This document shows positions 51,775-61,231 of a stretch of DNA of 64,000 bases, piece by piece (the first letter of the stretch is position 1; each line of letters opens with the position of its first letter). The position numbers and the translations under genes were made by a program. Under the pieces are notes generated by a model. The model was not told the DNA's origin and searched no databases. It saw nothing but the letters and a program-made list of their open reading frames with translations. This DNA is from Chitinophagales bacterium (GTDB lineage Bacteria; Bacteroidota; Bacteroidia; Chitinophagales; Saprospiraceae): assembly GCA_017303875.1 (NCBI GenBank), contig JAFLBP010000024.1, positions 1-64,000 of the forward strand, given 5' to 3'.

Positions 51775-51780
51775 AAATAC

Positions 51781-54576
51781 ATGGATCCATCAGGAGAGAA
51801 AAAGAGTAATATCGGCGGAGCGCGAAAGAAAGCGGCAGTAAGCCCTAATGAGGGACTTTCCAACTACGTGTTCGGAAAAGTGCCCCCCCAAGCCGTACCC
51901 CTTGAAGAAGCGGTACTTGGCGCCCTTATGCTCGACCGTGAGGCCCTGCCCATCGTGATGGACATCCTGCGCTCGGAGAGTTTTTACCTCGAATCCCACC
52001 AGGCTATTTATCGTGCCGTGCTTAAATTGTTTGAGCGCTCGCACCCGGTAGACCTGCTCACCGTCACCGAAGAACTGCGCAAAAGCGGGGAACTGGATAA
52101 AGTCGGCGGCCCCTACTACCTCGTGGAACTGAGCAACAAAGTAGCTTCGGCCGCCAACATCGAGTACCACGCGCGTATTATTGCTGAAAAACATATCCAG
52201 CGCGAACTCATCAACGTCAGTACCCGCGTCATCCGCGATGCTTTCGATGAAACCACTGATGTGTTCAACCTCCTTGATGAAGCCGAAAAAGGCCTGTTTA
52301 ATATTACCCAGAACAACCTTAGCCGCTCTTTTCAGAGCATGGGCACACTTTCCGGCCAGGTGCTCAAACAAATTGAGGAGCTTTCGCACAAGGAAGACGG
52401 CCTCACGGGCGTCCCGACCGGCTTTACGGATATTGACCGCCTGACCTCCGGCTGGCAACCCTCCGATTTGGTCATCATCGCCGCCCGACCGGGTATGGGT
52501 AAAACGAGTTTGCTGCTCGCTATGACCCTCAATGCGGCCAAAGATTTCAATAAAGGCGTGGCCCTGTTCTCTTTGGAGATGGCCAGTACGCAATTGGTCT
52601 CGCGTCTGATTTCCATGGAAGCCGAAATTCCCGGTTCCAAAATGCGCAGCGGCCGTCTTGAAGACTATGAATGGCAGGCCCTGCAAACCACCGTGGAGCG
52701 CCTGAGTAATATCCCGATCTTTATTGACGATACACCGGGGATCAATATTTTTGAGCTGCGCGCCAAATGCCGCCGCCTGAAAATGCAGCACGATATTCAG
52801 CTCATCATCATTGACTACCTCCAGCTGATGACCGGCTCCTCGGACGGTAAAAATACCAATCGCGAACAGGAAATTTCCGGTATTTCCCGTGCCCTCAAGG
52901 GCCTTGCCAAGGAACTGAGCGTGCCCGTCATTGCACTGTCGCAGCTCAGCCGCGCCGTTGAGGTGCGGGGTGGCAGCAAGCGGCCGCAGTTGAGTGATCT
53001 TCGGGAATGCGTGAGCGGCGATACGTTGGTATACCTTGCCGACGGTCGTACTCTGCCCATTGCATCGCTGGTAGGACAAACCCCTGTCGTTTGGTCGATG
53101 GATCCTGAAACCCAACGACTCGTGCCTAAAGCGAGTGATTTGGTATGGGCTGTAGGGGAGAAAGCGGTGTTTGAGATCGCTTTGGCAAGTGGTCGCCGAA
53201 TAAAAGCAACCGCTAATCATCGCCTTTATACTATAGATGGGTGGAAACAGGTGGATGCGTTGGAGATCGGTAGCAGGCTGGCGATTGCACGAGGCTTACC
53301 CGAACCTGAATTTCATAAGCAATGGGAAGAAGATCATTTGGTATTGCTTGCACATCTGATCGGAGATGGAAGTTATTTGAAACATCAACCTTTACGTTAT
53401 ACAACGGCATCAGAAATGCATAGTGAAGCCGTGAAGCAGGCAGCTGAACGCGGGTTTGGCGTAACTGTTACGCGTCATGAAGGGAAAGGCAACTGGCATC
53501 AACTTGTACTGAGTGGTAATGGCAACCGCTGGAAACCAGCTGGCGTAAATGCCTGGTTGCGAGCGCTTGGAATTTACAATCAGCGATCTCACGAAAAGTA
53601 TATCCCCCAGGATGTTTTTCAGTTGAGCAATACACAGGTCGCATTTTTCCTTTGTCATTTATGGGCAACAGACGGCACTCTTTATCAACCTAAAGCGAGT
53701 GCAAAGAAATCAAATGTACGAATTAGTTTTTCTACAAATAGCCGTCGCCTTGCGGAGGACGTTGCACAGTTGTTGTTGCGTTTTGACATAGTCGCCCGTA
53801 TAAAAGTTGTATTACAGGGACATTACAAACCCATGTATACAGTAGATGTTTCCGGAAGCAAAGCCCAGTTAGTTTTTTTAGATAAGATCGGTGTTTTTGG
53901 AGAGAAGGCAGCCCGGGTGGAAGGGATCAGAGCATATTTGAAAGAAAAAGTAGCAAATACCAATATCGATACTGTTCCGGAAAGTGTTTTTGGAATAGTA
54001 AAAGAAACTATGCGGGAAAGGGGAATCAGTCAGCGTAAAATGGCTGAAATGCGGGATACTTCTTACGGCGGAACAGCACATTTCAACTTCGCACCAAGTC
54101 GTGAAATAATACAGGAATATGCCAGTTTGCTTCATGAGCCGGAATTGGAAAAATTGGCAACAAATGGCCTGCTTTGGGACACCATCGTATCCATCACCCC
54201 GGCAGGGGAAGAAGTGGTTTATGACCTCACGGTACCGGGTACACACTCCTGGGTGGCCAATGGTATTATCAGTCATAACTCCGGTGCCATCGAGCAGGAT
54301 GCGGACATTGTTTCCTTTATTTACCGTCCGGAATACTATCAGATTCTGGAAGATGAAAATGGCCAGAGCCTTAAAGGCATTGCCGAATTTATTGTAGCCA
54401 AACACCGCCACGGGGCGCTCGATACCATCAGAATTAAATTTACGGATACCTTCGCCAAATTCGGTAACCTCGACGATCCTGCTTTTACCGGCCTGGCCGA
54501 CCCGCTCTCCGGGCCTTTCCAGCCCAGTGGCATGATCCGGGGGTCAAGGATGAATGATGAGGATATTCCGTTTTAG
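51781..54576 (+). CDS. dnaB: Replicative DNA helicase DnaB, interrupted by an intein
   Basis: A 931-residue precursor. The DnaB parts (1-409 and 834-931, 507 residues after splicing) make the ring helicase that unwinds the replication fork. The N-terminal domain opens PPQAVPLEEAVLGALMLD. The RecA-like domain has Walker A RPGMGKTSLLLA, Walker B LIIIDYLQLM and the segment LSQLSRAVEVRGGSKRPQLSDLRE. The C-terminal extein resumes SGAIEQDADIVSFIYRPEYY. The 424-residue intein sits between E409 and S834. It is likely the first gene of an operon, with the membrane protein gene 22 bp downstream. Confidence 0.97.
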   Translation: MDPSGEKKSNIGGARKKAAVSPNEGLSNYVFGKVPPQAVPLEEAVLGALMLDREALPIVMDILRSESFYLESHQAIYRAVLKLFERSHPVDLLTVTEELRKSGELDKVGGPYYLVELSNKVASAANIEYHARIIAEKHIQRELINVSTRVIRDAFDETTDVFNLLDEAEKGLFNITQNNLSRSFQSMGTLSGQVLKQIEELSHKEDGLTGVPTGFTDIDRLTSGWQPSDLVIIAARPGMGKTSLLLAMTLNAAKDFNKGVALFSLEMASTQLVSRLISMEAEIPGSKMRSGRLEDYEWQALQTTVERLSNIPIFIDDTPGINIFELRAKCRRLKMQHDIQLIIIDYLQLMTGSSDGKNTNREQEISGISRALKGLAKELSVPVIALSQLSRAVEVRGGSKRPQLSDLRECVSGDTLVYLADGRTLPIASLVGQTPVVWSMDPETQRLVPKASDLVWAVGEKAVFEIALASGRRIKATANHRLYTIDGWKQVDALEIGSRLAIARGLPEPEFHKQWEEDHLVLLAHLIGDGSYLKHQPLRYTTASEMHSEAVKQAAERGFGVTVTRHEGKGNWHQLVLSGNGNRWKPAGVNAWLRALGIYNQRSHEKYIPQDVFQLSNTQVAFFLCHLWATDGTLYQPKASAKKSNVRISFSTNSRRLAEDVAQLLLRFDIVARIKVVLQGHYKPMYTVDVSGSKAQLVFLDKIGVFGEKAARVEGIRAYLKEKVANTNIDTVPESVFGIVKETMRERGISQRKMAEMRDTSYGGTAHFNFAPSREIIQEYASLLHEPELEKLATNGLLWDTIVSITPAGEEVVYDLTVPGTHSWVANGIISHNSGAIEQDADIVSFIYRPEYYQILEDENGQSLKGIAEFIVAKHRHGALDTIRIKFTDTFAKFGNLDDPAFTGLADPLSGPFQPSGMIRGSRMNDEDIPF
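53008..54279 (+). other. DnaB intein with LAGLIDADG homing endonuclease
   Basis: Residues 410-833 of the precursor. Splicing block A starts at Cys410 (CVSGDTLVYLADGRTLP). Block B is T477-A-N-H480. The end is VYDLTVPGTHSWVANGIISHN, with His832 and Asn833, followed by Ser834 as the +1 residue. The endonuclease has both LAGLIDADG helices: LLAHLIGDGSY (Asp529) and FLCHLWATDGTL (Asp631), each with its acidic residue, so it may be active. The insertion point (SDLRE / SGAIEQD) matches that of the Synechocystis and Rhodothermus DnaB inteins. The central part looks less GC-rich than its host gene. Confidence 0.95.
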
Positions 54577-54598
54577 ATTTTCCTAAACACCCACCCAA

Positions 54599-55666
54599 AT
54601 GCACATTACCGGAAACATCTTTCTCGGGCTTTCCACCCTCAGCTACCTGCTGCTCCTTTTTGCCAACAGCAGCAAACCCGCCGGCAGCGGCGACAATGTA
54701 ATGGGCTACGGATTGGCCATGGCCTTTCTCGGCCTTTGCCTCGCCCTTTGTACCCTGGTGCTTTTGCTCATCCTCGCCTTCAATGGCGGGTTCAACTGGA
54801 TATCCGAAAGCGCCGGCCCGCGTTTGCTGCTGGTGCTCGCAGGCTGGGCAGGCTTTTCTGCAACGGTATTTTTCAGCGCAATTTTTAAATGGGAAAAGGT
54901 AGACATGATTCCGGGTATGCAAATTTTGGCCGGCCATGCCGCCGTCTGGCTGCCCCTGCTGCTCCTTGTCCCCTGCCTGCTGTTGCTCAATGAAGGCCTG
55001 CGCAGCAATGCCGCGCCGCTCCTGTACAAAGCGCCCCTGATTGTGGCTTTTGCCGTGAGTATGCTGGGCGGATTAATCCTGCTGCGCGGATGGTTCGTCT
55101 CGGCGAGTGCTTCGCAAATGGCCCGGATTGAAGCTGCCCAAACAGAAGACGCGGAAATGCACAAGCGGCATCTGGAAGAAATCGCCAAGGCTGATCCGCA
55201 ACAAAGTATCCTGACCCTGCTGCCGTTTACCGGCCGTTTCCACGACAAAGCGGTGCGGGATGCCGCGCTGGCGCGTATCAAAACCAACCCCGACTGGGAA
55301 ACCAAACTGCTGGAACTGCTCGACAACGAACACTACTACCACGAGGTGTATACCTTTATCGACGACAATAAAACAGCGCACCCCGATCGCTTCGCCGAAC
55401 CGCTGCAACGCAGTATTTTCCGATTAGCCGAAGATGTCCGGAAATATATCCGCAACGACGACCACCCGCAAAACTGGCACCTCGAACATTTCGATATCGA
55501 ACGCCTGCTGCGCGGCCTCGATCAGTTTGAAAATCAGGGAGTCGACTACCGCCCCGCCGTGCAGGCCGTCTACGACGCCCTCAGCGAACCGCAGCCCGCC
55601 CACCTCAAACCCGTGCGCTTCAACGTGGAAACCGACCTGAAAAACTGGCTGCGCCGTCATAAATAA
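54599..55666 (+). CDS. Membrane protein of unknown function
   Basis: A 355-residue protein. The first 165 residues hold about five hydrophobic helices (LSTLSYLLLLFA, LAMAFLGLCLALCTLVLLLIL, LLLVLAGWAGFSATVFF, AAVWLPLLLLVPCLLLL, IVAFAVSMLGGLILLRGWF). The rest is a soluble, helical, charged domain (HKRHLEEIAKADPQQSILTLL, NHYYHEVY-like NEHYYHEVYTFIDDN) that could contain HEAT- or TPR-like helices. I do not recognise a family. It lies 22 bp after dnaB and is followed by a hairpin, so it may share the dnaB transcript. Confidence 0.75.
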   Translation: MHITGNIFLGLSTLSYLLLLFANSSKPAGSGDNVMGYGLAMAFLGLCLALCTLVLLLILAFNGGFNWISESAGPRLLLVLAGWAGFSATVFFSAIFKWEKVDMIPGMQILAGHAAVWLPLLLLVPCLLLLNEGLRSNAAPLLYKAPLIVAFAVSMLGGLILLRGWFVSASASQMARIEAAQTEDAEMHKRHLEEIAKADPQQSILTLLPFTGRFHDKAVRDAALARIKTNPDWETKLLELLDNEHYYHEVYTFIDDNKTAHPDRFAEPLQRSIFRLAEDVRKYIRNDDHPQNWHLEHFDIERLLRGLDQFENQGVDYRPAVQAVYDALSEPQPAHLKPVRFNVETDLKNWLRRHK

Positions 55667-55680
55667 GCGGCAAAAAAAAT

Positions 55681-55707
55681 GGGTGAATGCTTGTATGGCA
55701 TTCACCC
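55681..55707. terminator. Perfect 10-bp hairpin after the 54599 gene
   Basis: GGGTGAATGC (55681-55690) pairs with GCATTCACCC (55698-55707), with a 7-nt loop. No T tract follows on the plus strand. On the minus strand a run of T (A at 55672-55679) follows, so it reads better as a leftward terminator. It lies between two plus-strand genes and may only partly end transcription. Confidence 0.5.
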
Positions 55708-55858
55708 GAATATAAAGACGCCTGCGCTTTCATCGGGCAGGCGGAATGACGGCAGCGCCCTCAGGGAGCGTTCTACCGTTTTCTTGTTTCAAAAGGACAC
55801 ACAAAGTTACATTAAATTACCGAATCTCGGGCAATTGTCGGAAATTCGCCGCATCGCC

Positions 55859-58800
55859 ATGCAGTCAGAAAACACACCACTTAATATCACGCTCATTTCC
55901 GCTGGCGCCGGCAGCGGCAAAACCTATACGCTCACCCAAAGGATGGTGACTTTGCTGCGCTCTGGCGTCCGACCCGCCGGTATCATTGCCACCACTTTTA
56001 CCAAAAAAGCCGCCGCCGAACTCCAGGAACGGGTGCGCGTAAAACTCCTCGAAGAAGGCCTCAGTGCCCAAGCCAACGAACTCAGCAGCGCCCTCATCGG
56101 CACGGTGCACAGCATCGGCACACGGCTGCTCCAACGCTTCGCTTTCGACATCGGGGTGTCGCCACTCGTGGAAATCATCGCCGAAGAAGACGAACAACGC
56201 CTGTTCAATGAAGCGCTCTCGCAGGTGCTCGACGAGCAACGCATTGAACGCCTCAACCGGCTTTCAGATCGCCTCGGCCTGACCAAAGGTTCGCAGGATA
56301 CGCCCTACGACTGGCGCCGCGAACTCCGGCAACTCTGCTCGGTGGCGCGCGCCAATAATTTCTCCGACGAGGTGCTGAAAGCCAGTTGCGCCTATTCCAT
56401 CAGCAGCTTTGAAAGCCTGCTCCCGGAAGTCAATACCAGCCTCGACGCACAGCAGTGGACCAATCAACTCCTCTTTCACCTTGAACAAAGCGCCGAAGCG
56501 CTCGACGCCAATGAGGCCGACAGCACCAAAACTACCCGCGAGGCGGCCGAAGTACTGCGCAATATGGCCCGCCAGCTACGCCTGCGCGGCGAACTCTACT
56601 GGCACGAATGGGTGAAAATTGCCAAAGTCAGTCCCGGCGCCAAAAGCCGCGACCGCGTGGAAGCCCTCCGCGAATTTGTGCTGAAACACGATGAACATCC
56701 CCGTTTTCGGGAAGATATTTTCGGATTTATACGCCTCCTGTTTGAACTGGCCATCGATGCCCTCCGCGAATACGAAACCTACAAGCAAAAACGCGGCCTG
56801 ATCGATTACACCGATATGGAAGTGTATGTGGCCCGACTCCTGCGCCTCCAACAGGTGCGCGAGGTGCTCGCCGGAGAATTGGATCTCCTGCTGGTGGATG
56901 AGTTTCAGGATACCTCGCCCATCCAACTCGATATTTTTCTGCAACTCAGTCGCCTCGCCCGCCATTCCATTTGGGTAGGCGACCCCAAACAGAGCATTTA
57001 CGGTTTCCGGGGTGCAGAACCGGCACTCATGCAGGCCGTTATTGATGCCACCGGCGGTATTCAGGAGGAGAATATTTTGAAAAATTCCTGGCGCAGCCGT
57101 CCCGATCTGGTGCACTGCGCCAACGCCATTTTTACAAAAGCATTTAAAGATATGCCGGAAGCGCTGGTGGCCTTAGAGCCGCCAGCGCAGCTTTTCCCCG
57201 ATCCGGCAGCGGCAAGCGGCGGACTCATACACTGGCGTTTTTACAGCGAACTCGATGAGCGCCGCGCACCCGGCCGCCCCTGGATAGATCACTGCATTGC
57301 CGAACAGATCCGTACCACGCTGGAACGCGGGTTGCCGGTCTACAACAAACAACGCAGTCAGACCCGTCCGCTGCAAGCCGGTGATATTGCCGTGTTGTGC
57401 CGCAGCAATGAGGATTGCAACAAGGTTGCTCAAGCCCTGCACCACGCCGGACTAAAGGCATCTATTGCCCGCGCCGGATTGCTGGAAACCCCGGAAGGCC
57501 GCCTGGTACTGGCATGCCTGAAATACCTGCTTTATGCCCGTGATCACCTCGCGGTGGCTGAAATCCGCATTTTAAGTGCCCATGACAGCCTCGAGACTTT
57601 AGTGGCGGATCGCTTGCAATGGTTGGAGGAAAATCCGGAAGCGGAGCGCCGCCGCTGGTCGCAAGACCTGCCCCTGATTCGGCAGCTCAACCAGATACGC
57701 CCCCTTGCCGGCGAGTTGAGTGCGTCTGAAATGCTGCAACTGCTGGTAGAAACCCTCGATTTGCGGCGTTTGGTCGTTTCACTCGGCAATGCCGCACAGG
57801 CACTCGATAACCTCGATATGTTGCGGCGCTATGCCCTGGATTATGAATCGGCCTGCACCCGCCTGCACAGCGCAGCCACCCTCAGCGGTTTCCTGCTCTG
57901 GCTCAATAAACTCGCGGAAAACGACAACGACGACCAGGGTTCCGGCGAGAGTCCGGATGCCGTGAAAGTGCTCACCTACCACAAGAGTAAGGGTTTGGAG
58001 TATCCGGTGGTGGTTTGCCATAACCTCGACCACCGCTTGCGGGAAAAAATCTGGGGCATCAATATCATTCAGCAACGAGAACAGCCCGATCTGGACGATA
58101 TTCTGGCGCATCGGCTGCTGCGTTTTTGGGTAAACCCATACAGCGATCAGTTCAAAAATACCCGACTCGACGATACCCTGCAAAACCACGCGGCCTGGAC
58201 CGAGGCCCGGCGTATTGCACTCGAAGAAGAAGCGCGTTTGCTTTACGTAGGCCTCACGCGCGCCCGCGACCATCTGATTTTTCCAAGCAGCGCCAACGGT
58301 ACCAAATGGCTGAACCGCGTATTCAACCACGGCGATGAACAGCTCAATACCCTTGATCCGGGCAGCGCAGAAACGCCATTTTACTGGAAAAACCGCAACC
58401 TGCACTGCGATCTGGAAAAAATATACATGCCCAAGGATTTTGCGCCCGTAACCCCCGTATTACAGGCCGAACCTTTCCACGACCAACGGCCGGGCATCGG
58501 AGAGGAAACCCTCGCCGCAGCGGTTAATGTTCAGGAAGAATGGCCGCCCGTGCCGCAACAGATGCAAGCACAGGCGCCGGAAAATTACGCGACCGCCATT
58601 GAGTACACGAGCGATACCGAGGCTAAAAATTTGCCGGCAGCCCTGCTCCAGGTATTTGCCGGCGACCGCCTGCAACTGGATGCCACTGCGCGACAAGCCC
58701 TTGCAGCGGAGCAACTCAAAATTCAGGGCCTCAGCTGTGAGGCCAGGCTGCTGCTGGAACACAGCAGCGCTTTCCGGCAATGGCTGAACAATCATTACGG

Positions 58801-59110
58801 GGCCGGAGAACCAGTGGCAGATGTGGTGCTGGAAGGCCGGATCGGCGACAGAACCCTGCACTGCAACGCAGCGTTTATATTGGAAAATCAGGAGCGCATT
58901 GCCGTTTTCGGATGGGGTAAAGGCGGTGAGCAGGTGCAGCAACAGGTGCAGCAGGCCATGCGCCCGCTGTGTTGGCAATATTATTTGCTCAGCAAGGAAA
59001 GGCCGGAAAAAAAGATTGATTTGTGGGTAATTTTACCCCTTCAAGGGCAAATTGTGCGCTTGAATACCCGAACAGGCAATAGCAATCACGAAGACCCGGA
59101 CAAGCGCTAA
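55859..59110 (+). CDS. UvrD/AddA-type helicase with degenerate nuclease domain
   Basis: A 1083-residue SF1 helicase. Walker A is AGAGSGKT (15-22), then GIIATTFTKKAAAELQERV (motif Ia), the Walker B VDEFQDTSPIQLD (D347-E348), VGDPKQSIYGFRGAEP (motif III), KVLTYHKSKGLEYPVVV (motif V) and LLYVGLTRARDHLI (motif VI). The order and length are like AddA (RecB-like). The C-terminal region (about 985-1040: GRIGDRTLHCNAAF, then AVFGWGKGG) has the layout of the AddA nuclease but lacks the D...(D/E)xK residues. No addB is nearby. The ATG at 55859 is the likely start; an upstream one would cross a hairpin. Confidence 0.87.
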   Translation: MQSENTPLNITLISAGAGSGKTYTLTQRMVTLLRSGVRPAGIIATTFTKKAAAELQERVRVKLLEEGLSAQANELSSALIGTVHSIGTRLLQRFAFDIGVSPLVEIIAEEDEQRLFNEALSQVLDEQRIERLNRLSDRLGLTKGSQDTPYDWRRELRQLCSVARANNFSDEVLKASCAYSISSFESLLPEVNTSLDAQQWTNQLLFHLEQSAEALDANEADSTKTTREAAEVLRNMARQLRLRGELYWHEWVKIAKVSPGAKSRDRVEALREFVLKHDEHPRFREDIFGFIRLLFELAIDALREYETYKQKRGLIDYTDMEVYVARLLRLQQVREVLAGELDLLLVDEFQDTSPIQLDIFLQLSRLARHSIWVGDPKQSIYGFRGAEPALMQAVIDATGGIQEENILKNSWRSRPDLVHCANAIFTKAFKDMPEALVALEPPAQLFPDPAAASGGLIHWRFYSELDERRAPGRPWIDHCIAEQIRTTLERGLPVYNKQRSQTRPLQAGDIAVLCRSNEDCNKVAQALHHAGLKASIARAGLLETPEGRLVLACLKYLLYARDHLAVAEIRILSAHDSLETLVADRLQWLEENPEAERRRWSQDLPLIRQLNQIRPLAGELSASEMLQLLVETLDLRRLVVSLGNAAQALDNLDMLRRYALDYESACTRLHSAATLSGFLLWLNKLAENDNDDQGSGESPDAVKVLTYHKSKGLEYPVVVCHNLDHRLREKIWGINIIQQREQPDLDDILAHRLLRFWVNPYSDQFKNTRLDDTLQNHAAWTEARRIALEEEARLLYVGLTRARDHLIFPSSANGTKWLNRVFNHGDEQLNTLDPGSAETPFYWKNRNLHCDLEKIYMPKDFAPVTPVLQAEPFHDQRPGIGEETLAAAVNVQEEWPPVPQQMQAQAPENYATAIEYTSDTEAKNLPAALLQVFAGDRLQLDATARQALAAEQLKIQGLSCEARLLLEHSSAFRQWLNNHYGAGEPVADVVLEGRIGDRTLHCNAAFILENQERIAVFGWGKGGEQVQQQVQQAMRPLCWQYYLLSKERPEKKIDLWVILPLQGQIVRLNTRTGNSNHEDPDKR

Positions 59111-59952
59111 ACCAGATCCAGCGAAAGATATTTCAGGATCAGCCAGGCAAAAGGCAGGTAAAAGAAAAAAGCATCAAAACGGTCGAGCAAACCGCCGTGG
59201 CCGGGCAGCAGCGATCCGGAGTCTTTAATGGCCAGGCTGCGTTTGAGCATGCTTTCCACCAAATCGCCCAAAGTGCCGAATACGGCCGCTGTGGCGCCCA
59301 GGGCAAGCCATTGCGTGCGGTTGAATTCCGGCAGGACATAAGACAGGCCCAAGGCCATGGCCAAGGTAAAAAGTGCACCGCCAATGCTGCCTTCCCAGGT
59401 TTTTTTAGGAGAAATTCGTTCAAAAAGCTTGTTTTTGCCCAATTTGGAACCTACAAAATAGGCCATCGTGTCGTTCGTCCAAATGAGGAATAACAAGCCC
59501 ATTACCCGCCAGGGAAAATATACCTGCGCACCGGGAACACCGGCAGGCAACATGGCAATATCACAAAGCAGCACTAAGGGTAAAACGATATACAACAGGG
59601 CTACAAAATAGCGCCCTAGGTTGTCGAACGGACGATGGCTGCCGCCAAACAATTCGCCGAGCGCCAATATCCCGAACCCGATGGCCGGATAAGCCCAGTT
59701 CGTTTCCAGCGGCCCGCCATAATAGAGCTGATGAGCTGCACCGAAACCAAAAACAGCCGCCGATAATACCGTTGTGACAACGCGGCGCAGCAGTATGCCG
59801 CGCTCCGCAGCATCAAAAACCAAACCGCTGTACTCCCAGGCTGAACCTGCCGCGACGAGGGCAAAGAGGGCTATAAAAGTCTCTTTACTGATGAAAACAC
59901 CAGCCAGCATGGCAGCGGCAAAGAAGACGGCGGTAATGACGCGTTGTTGCAT
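59107..59952 (-). CDS. cdsA: Phosphatidate cytidylyltransferase
   Basis: A 281-residue integral membrane enzyme that makes CDP-diacylglycerol from phosphatidate and CTP, the branch point of phospholipid synthesis. It has about seven hydrophobic helices, FERISPKKTWEGSIGGALFTL, and the CdsA signature LGDLVESMLKRSLAIKDSGSLLPGHGGLLDRFDA near the end. It overlaps the convergent helicase gene by 4 bp. A TACCTTTG element lies only 8 bp before the start codon, so the mRNA may be nearly leaderless. Confidence 0.95.
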   Translation of the reverse strand: MQQRVITAVFFAAAMLAGVFISKETFIALFALVAAGSAWEYSGLVFDAAERGILLRRVVTTVLSAAVFGFGAAHQLYYGGPLETNWAYPAIGFGILALGELFGGSHRPFDNLGRYFVALLYIVLPLVLLCDIAMLPAGVPGAQVYFPWRVMGLLFLIWTNDTMAYFVGSKLGKNKLFERISPKKTWEGSIGGALFTLAMALGLSYVLPEFNRTQWLALGATAAVFGTLGDLVESMLKRSLAIKDSGSLLPGHGGLLDRFDAFFFYLPFAWLILKYLSLDLV

Positions 59953-59959
59953 AATTCGG

Positions 59960-59967
59960 CAAAGGTA
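59960..59967 (-). promoter_or_regulatory. -7 element immediately upstream of cdsA
   Basis: On the minus strand this reads TACCTTTG, a perfect TAnnTTTG match, ending 7 bp before the ATG at 59952. If used, the 5' UTR would be only a few nucleotides. No clear -33 element was seen. Confidence 0.5.
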
Positions 59968-59978
59968 CGCTTACTTAC

Positions 59979-61223
59979 TCAATTTTGACGACCATGCATC
60001 ACCCGCTTGAACAATTGCCCGAAAGCATCCTTGTTTTCATCCACACTTTCCTGGTTGCGGTTGTTTTGCTTTACATCCCATTCCCCTTTTTCATTTTTAA
60101 ATAAAAGGAAGGGGAAAACATAGTTGCGCGTGCGCAGGCTGTCGCCGATCAGGCCAAAACGCAGGTCATTAACCTGCAAAGTATCGCCTTTATAAGGTAC
60201 AACATTATAGTAGCCGTCGCTAAACCAGTTCAAAAAACGCATGGCCCGGCTGTCGGATGGCACTTCAGCCAGCATTTCCCGGTTTTTGGGAATAATGGAC
60301 AAAGGCTGCACTTTTTCCTCGCGGTCATTAAAGCCATACAAACCAAAGTAGAAGGTCGTGTCGGTTTCTGCAAGCCCATACCAAACCGTATTGTTGAAAA
60401 TGGTAGGATTGCTCATATAGCGTTTGTACGAAAGCCCTTTATCAGCCAATGTTTTTTCAAAAATGGTATTGAAGCGTTGTTTGTGCCAATAGGTGAATGC
60501 CAGGTAGCCGCAACTCCAGACAATACCGATCCAACATAAAATCAGGCGTGTGCGGGAGCTGCGCCCAAAAAACATGGCGATAATCAAAAAGGCCATAAAG
60601 GGCAGGGTGTAGCCCGGATCTACCACCGAAACGGTGTTCCATTGTACCCGATAGTCGCTGAACGGCTGCCAAACCTGTGTGCCGAAATTGGTAAAACTAT
60701 CCAAAACCGGATGGGTAAAAATGCTGGTAAAAAACAGCAACACCCAGGTGCCATAGGAAGCTTCCGGCACAACCTTGCCGGGTTTGCCCAAATAATCGAC
60801 CCATAAAAAACGGATGAACAGCCCTGCCAGCAGGGTAGTGGGCAGCATGACATACCATTTCAGGCCCGCACCCAGGGCAAGCGGAATGAGATTCAGCCCC
60901 GCCGTCGCCAGCAGGCAAAGCAGCAGCCAGACAATGGCCATTGTCAGCCGAAAACCGCGTCGCTGCGGAAGCCCGCGTTCGTAAAATCGCCGGGCCAACC
61001 AGGCAAAAATCCAGGGTGTCAGTCCTGCAAACAAAAAAGAATGCATGAAACCGCGGTGAAAGGCCGTTGCGGTAATTTCATCGGTGAAAAAACCTGCAAA
61101 AACATCGAGATCGGGAATGGTGCCGCCGATAGCGCCCCAAAGCATGGCGCGGTTGCCGAGTTTGCGGCCCGCAACGGCTTCGCCACAGGCGGCGCCAAGT
61201 ACAATTTGCGTAAGTGAATCCAT
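59979..61223 (-). CDS. YdjM/DUF457-type membrane-bound metal-dependent hydrolase
   Basis: A 414-residue membrane protein. MDSLTQIVLGAACGEAVAGRKLGNRAMLWGAIGGTIPDLDVF and HRGFMHSFLF are the start of the YdjM-like (LexA-regulated, membrane-bound metal-dependent hydrolase) family, with conserved His and Asp (PDLD, HRGxxHS) that probably bind a metal. GTWVLLFFTSIFTHPVLDSFTNFGTQ supplies the second HP-LD motif. The C-terminal third is a soluble domain of about 130 residues (VQPLSIIPKNREML, RNYVFPFLLFKNEKG) less typical of the family. The function is unknown. It lies 8 bp after the gene at 61232. Confidence 0.85.
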   Translation of the reverse strand: MDSLTQIVLGAACGEAVAGRKLGNRAMLWGAIGGTIPDLDVFAGFFTDEITATAFHRGFMHSFLFAGLTPWIFAWLARRFYERGLPQRRGFRLTMAIVWLLLCLLATAGLNLIPLALGAGLKWYVMLPTTLLAGLFIRFLWVDYLGKPGKVVPEASYGTWVLLFFTSIFTHPVLDSFTNFGTQVWQPFSDYRVQWNTVSVVDPGYTLPFMAFLIIAMFFGRSSRTRLILCWIGIVWSCGYLAFTYWHKQRFNTIFEKTLADKGLSYKRYMSNPTIFNNTVWYGLAETDTTFYFGLYGFNDREEKVQPLSIIPKNREMLAEVPSDSRAMRFLNWFSDGYYNVVPYKGDTLQVNDLRFGLIGDSLRTRNYVFPFLLFKNEKGEWDVKQNNRNQESVDENKDAFGQLFKRVMHGRQN

Positions 61224-61231
61224 GGTGCTGT

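Noticed and set aside
51790..53220. A 476-codon minus-strand frame
   Set aside because: Antisense to dnaB, including its Walker motifs; no family features.
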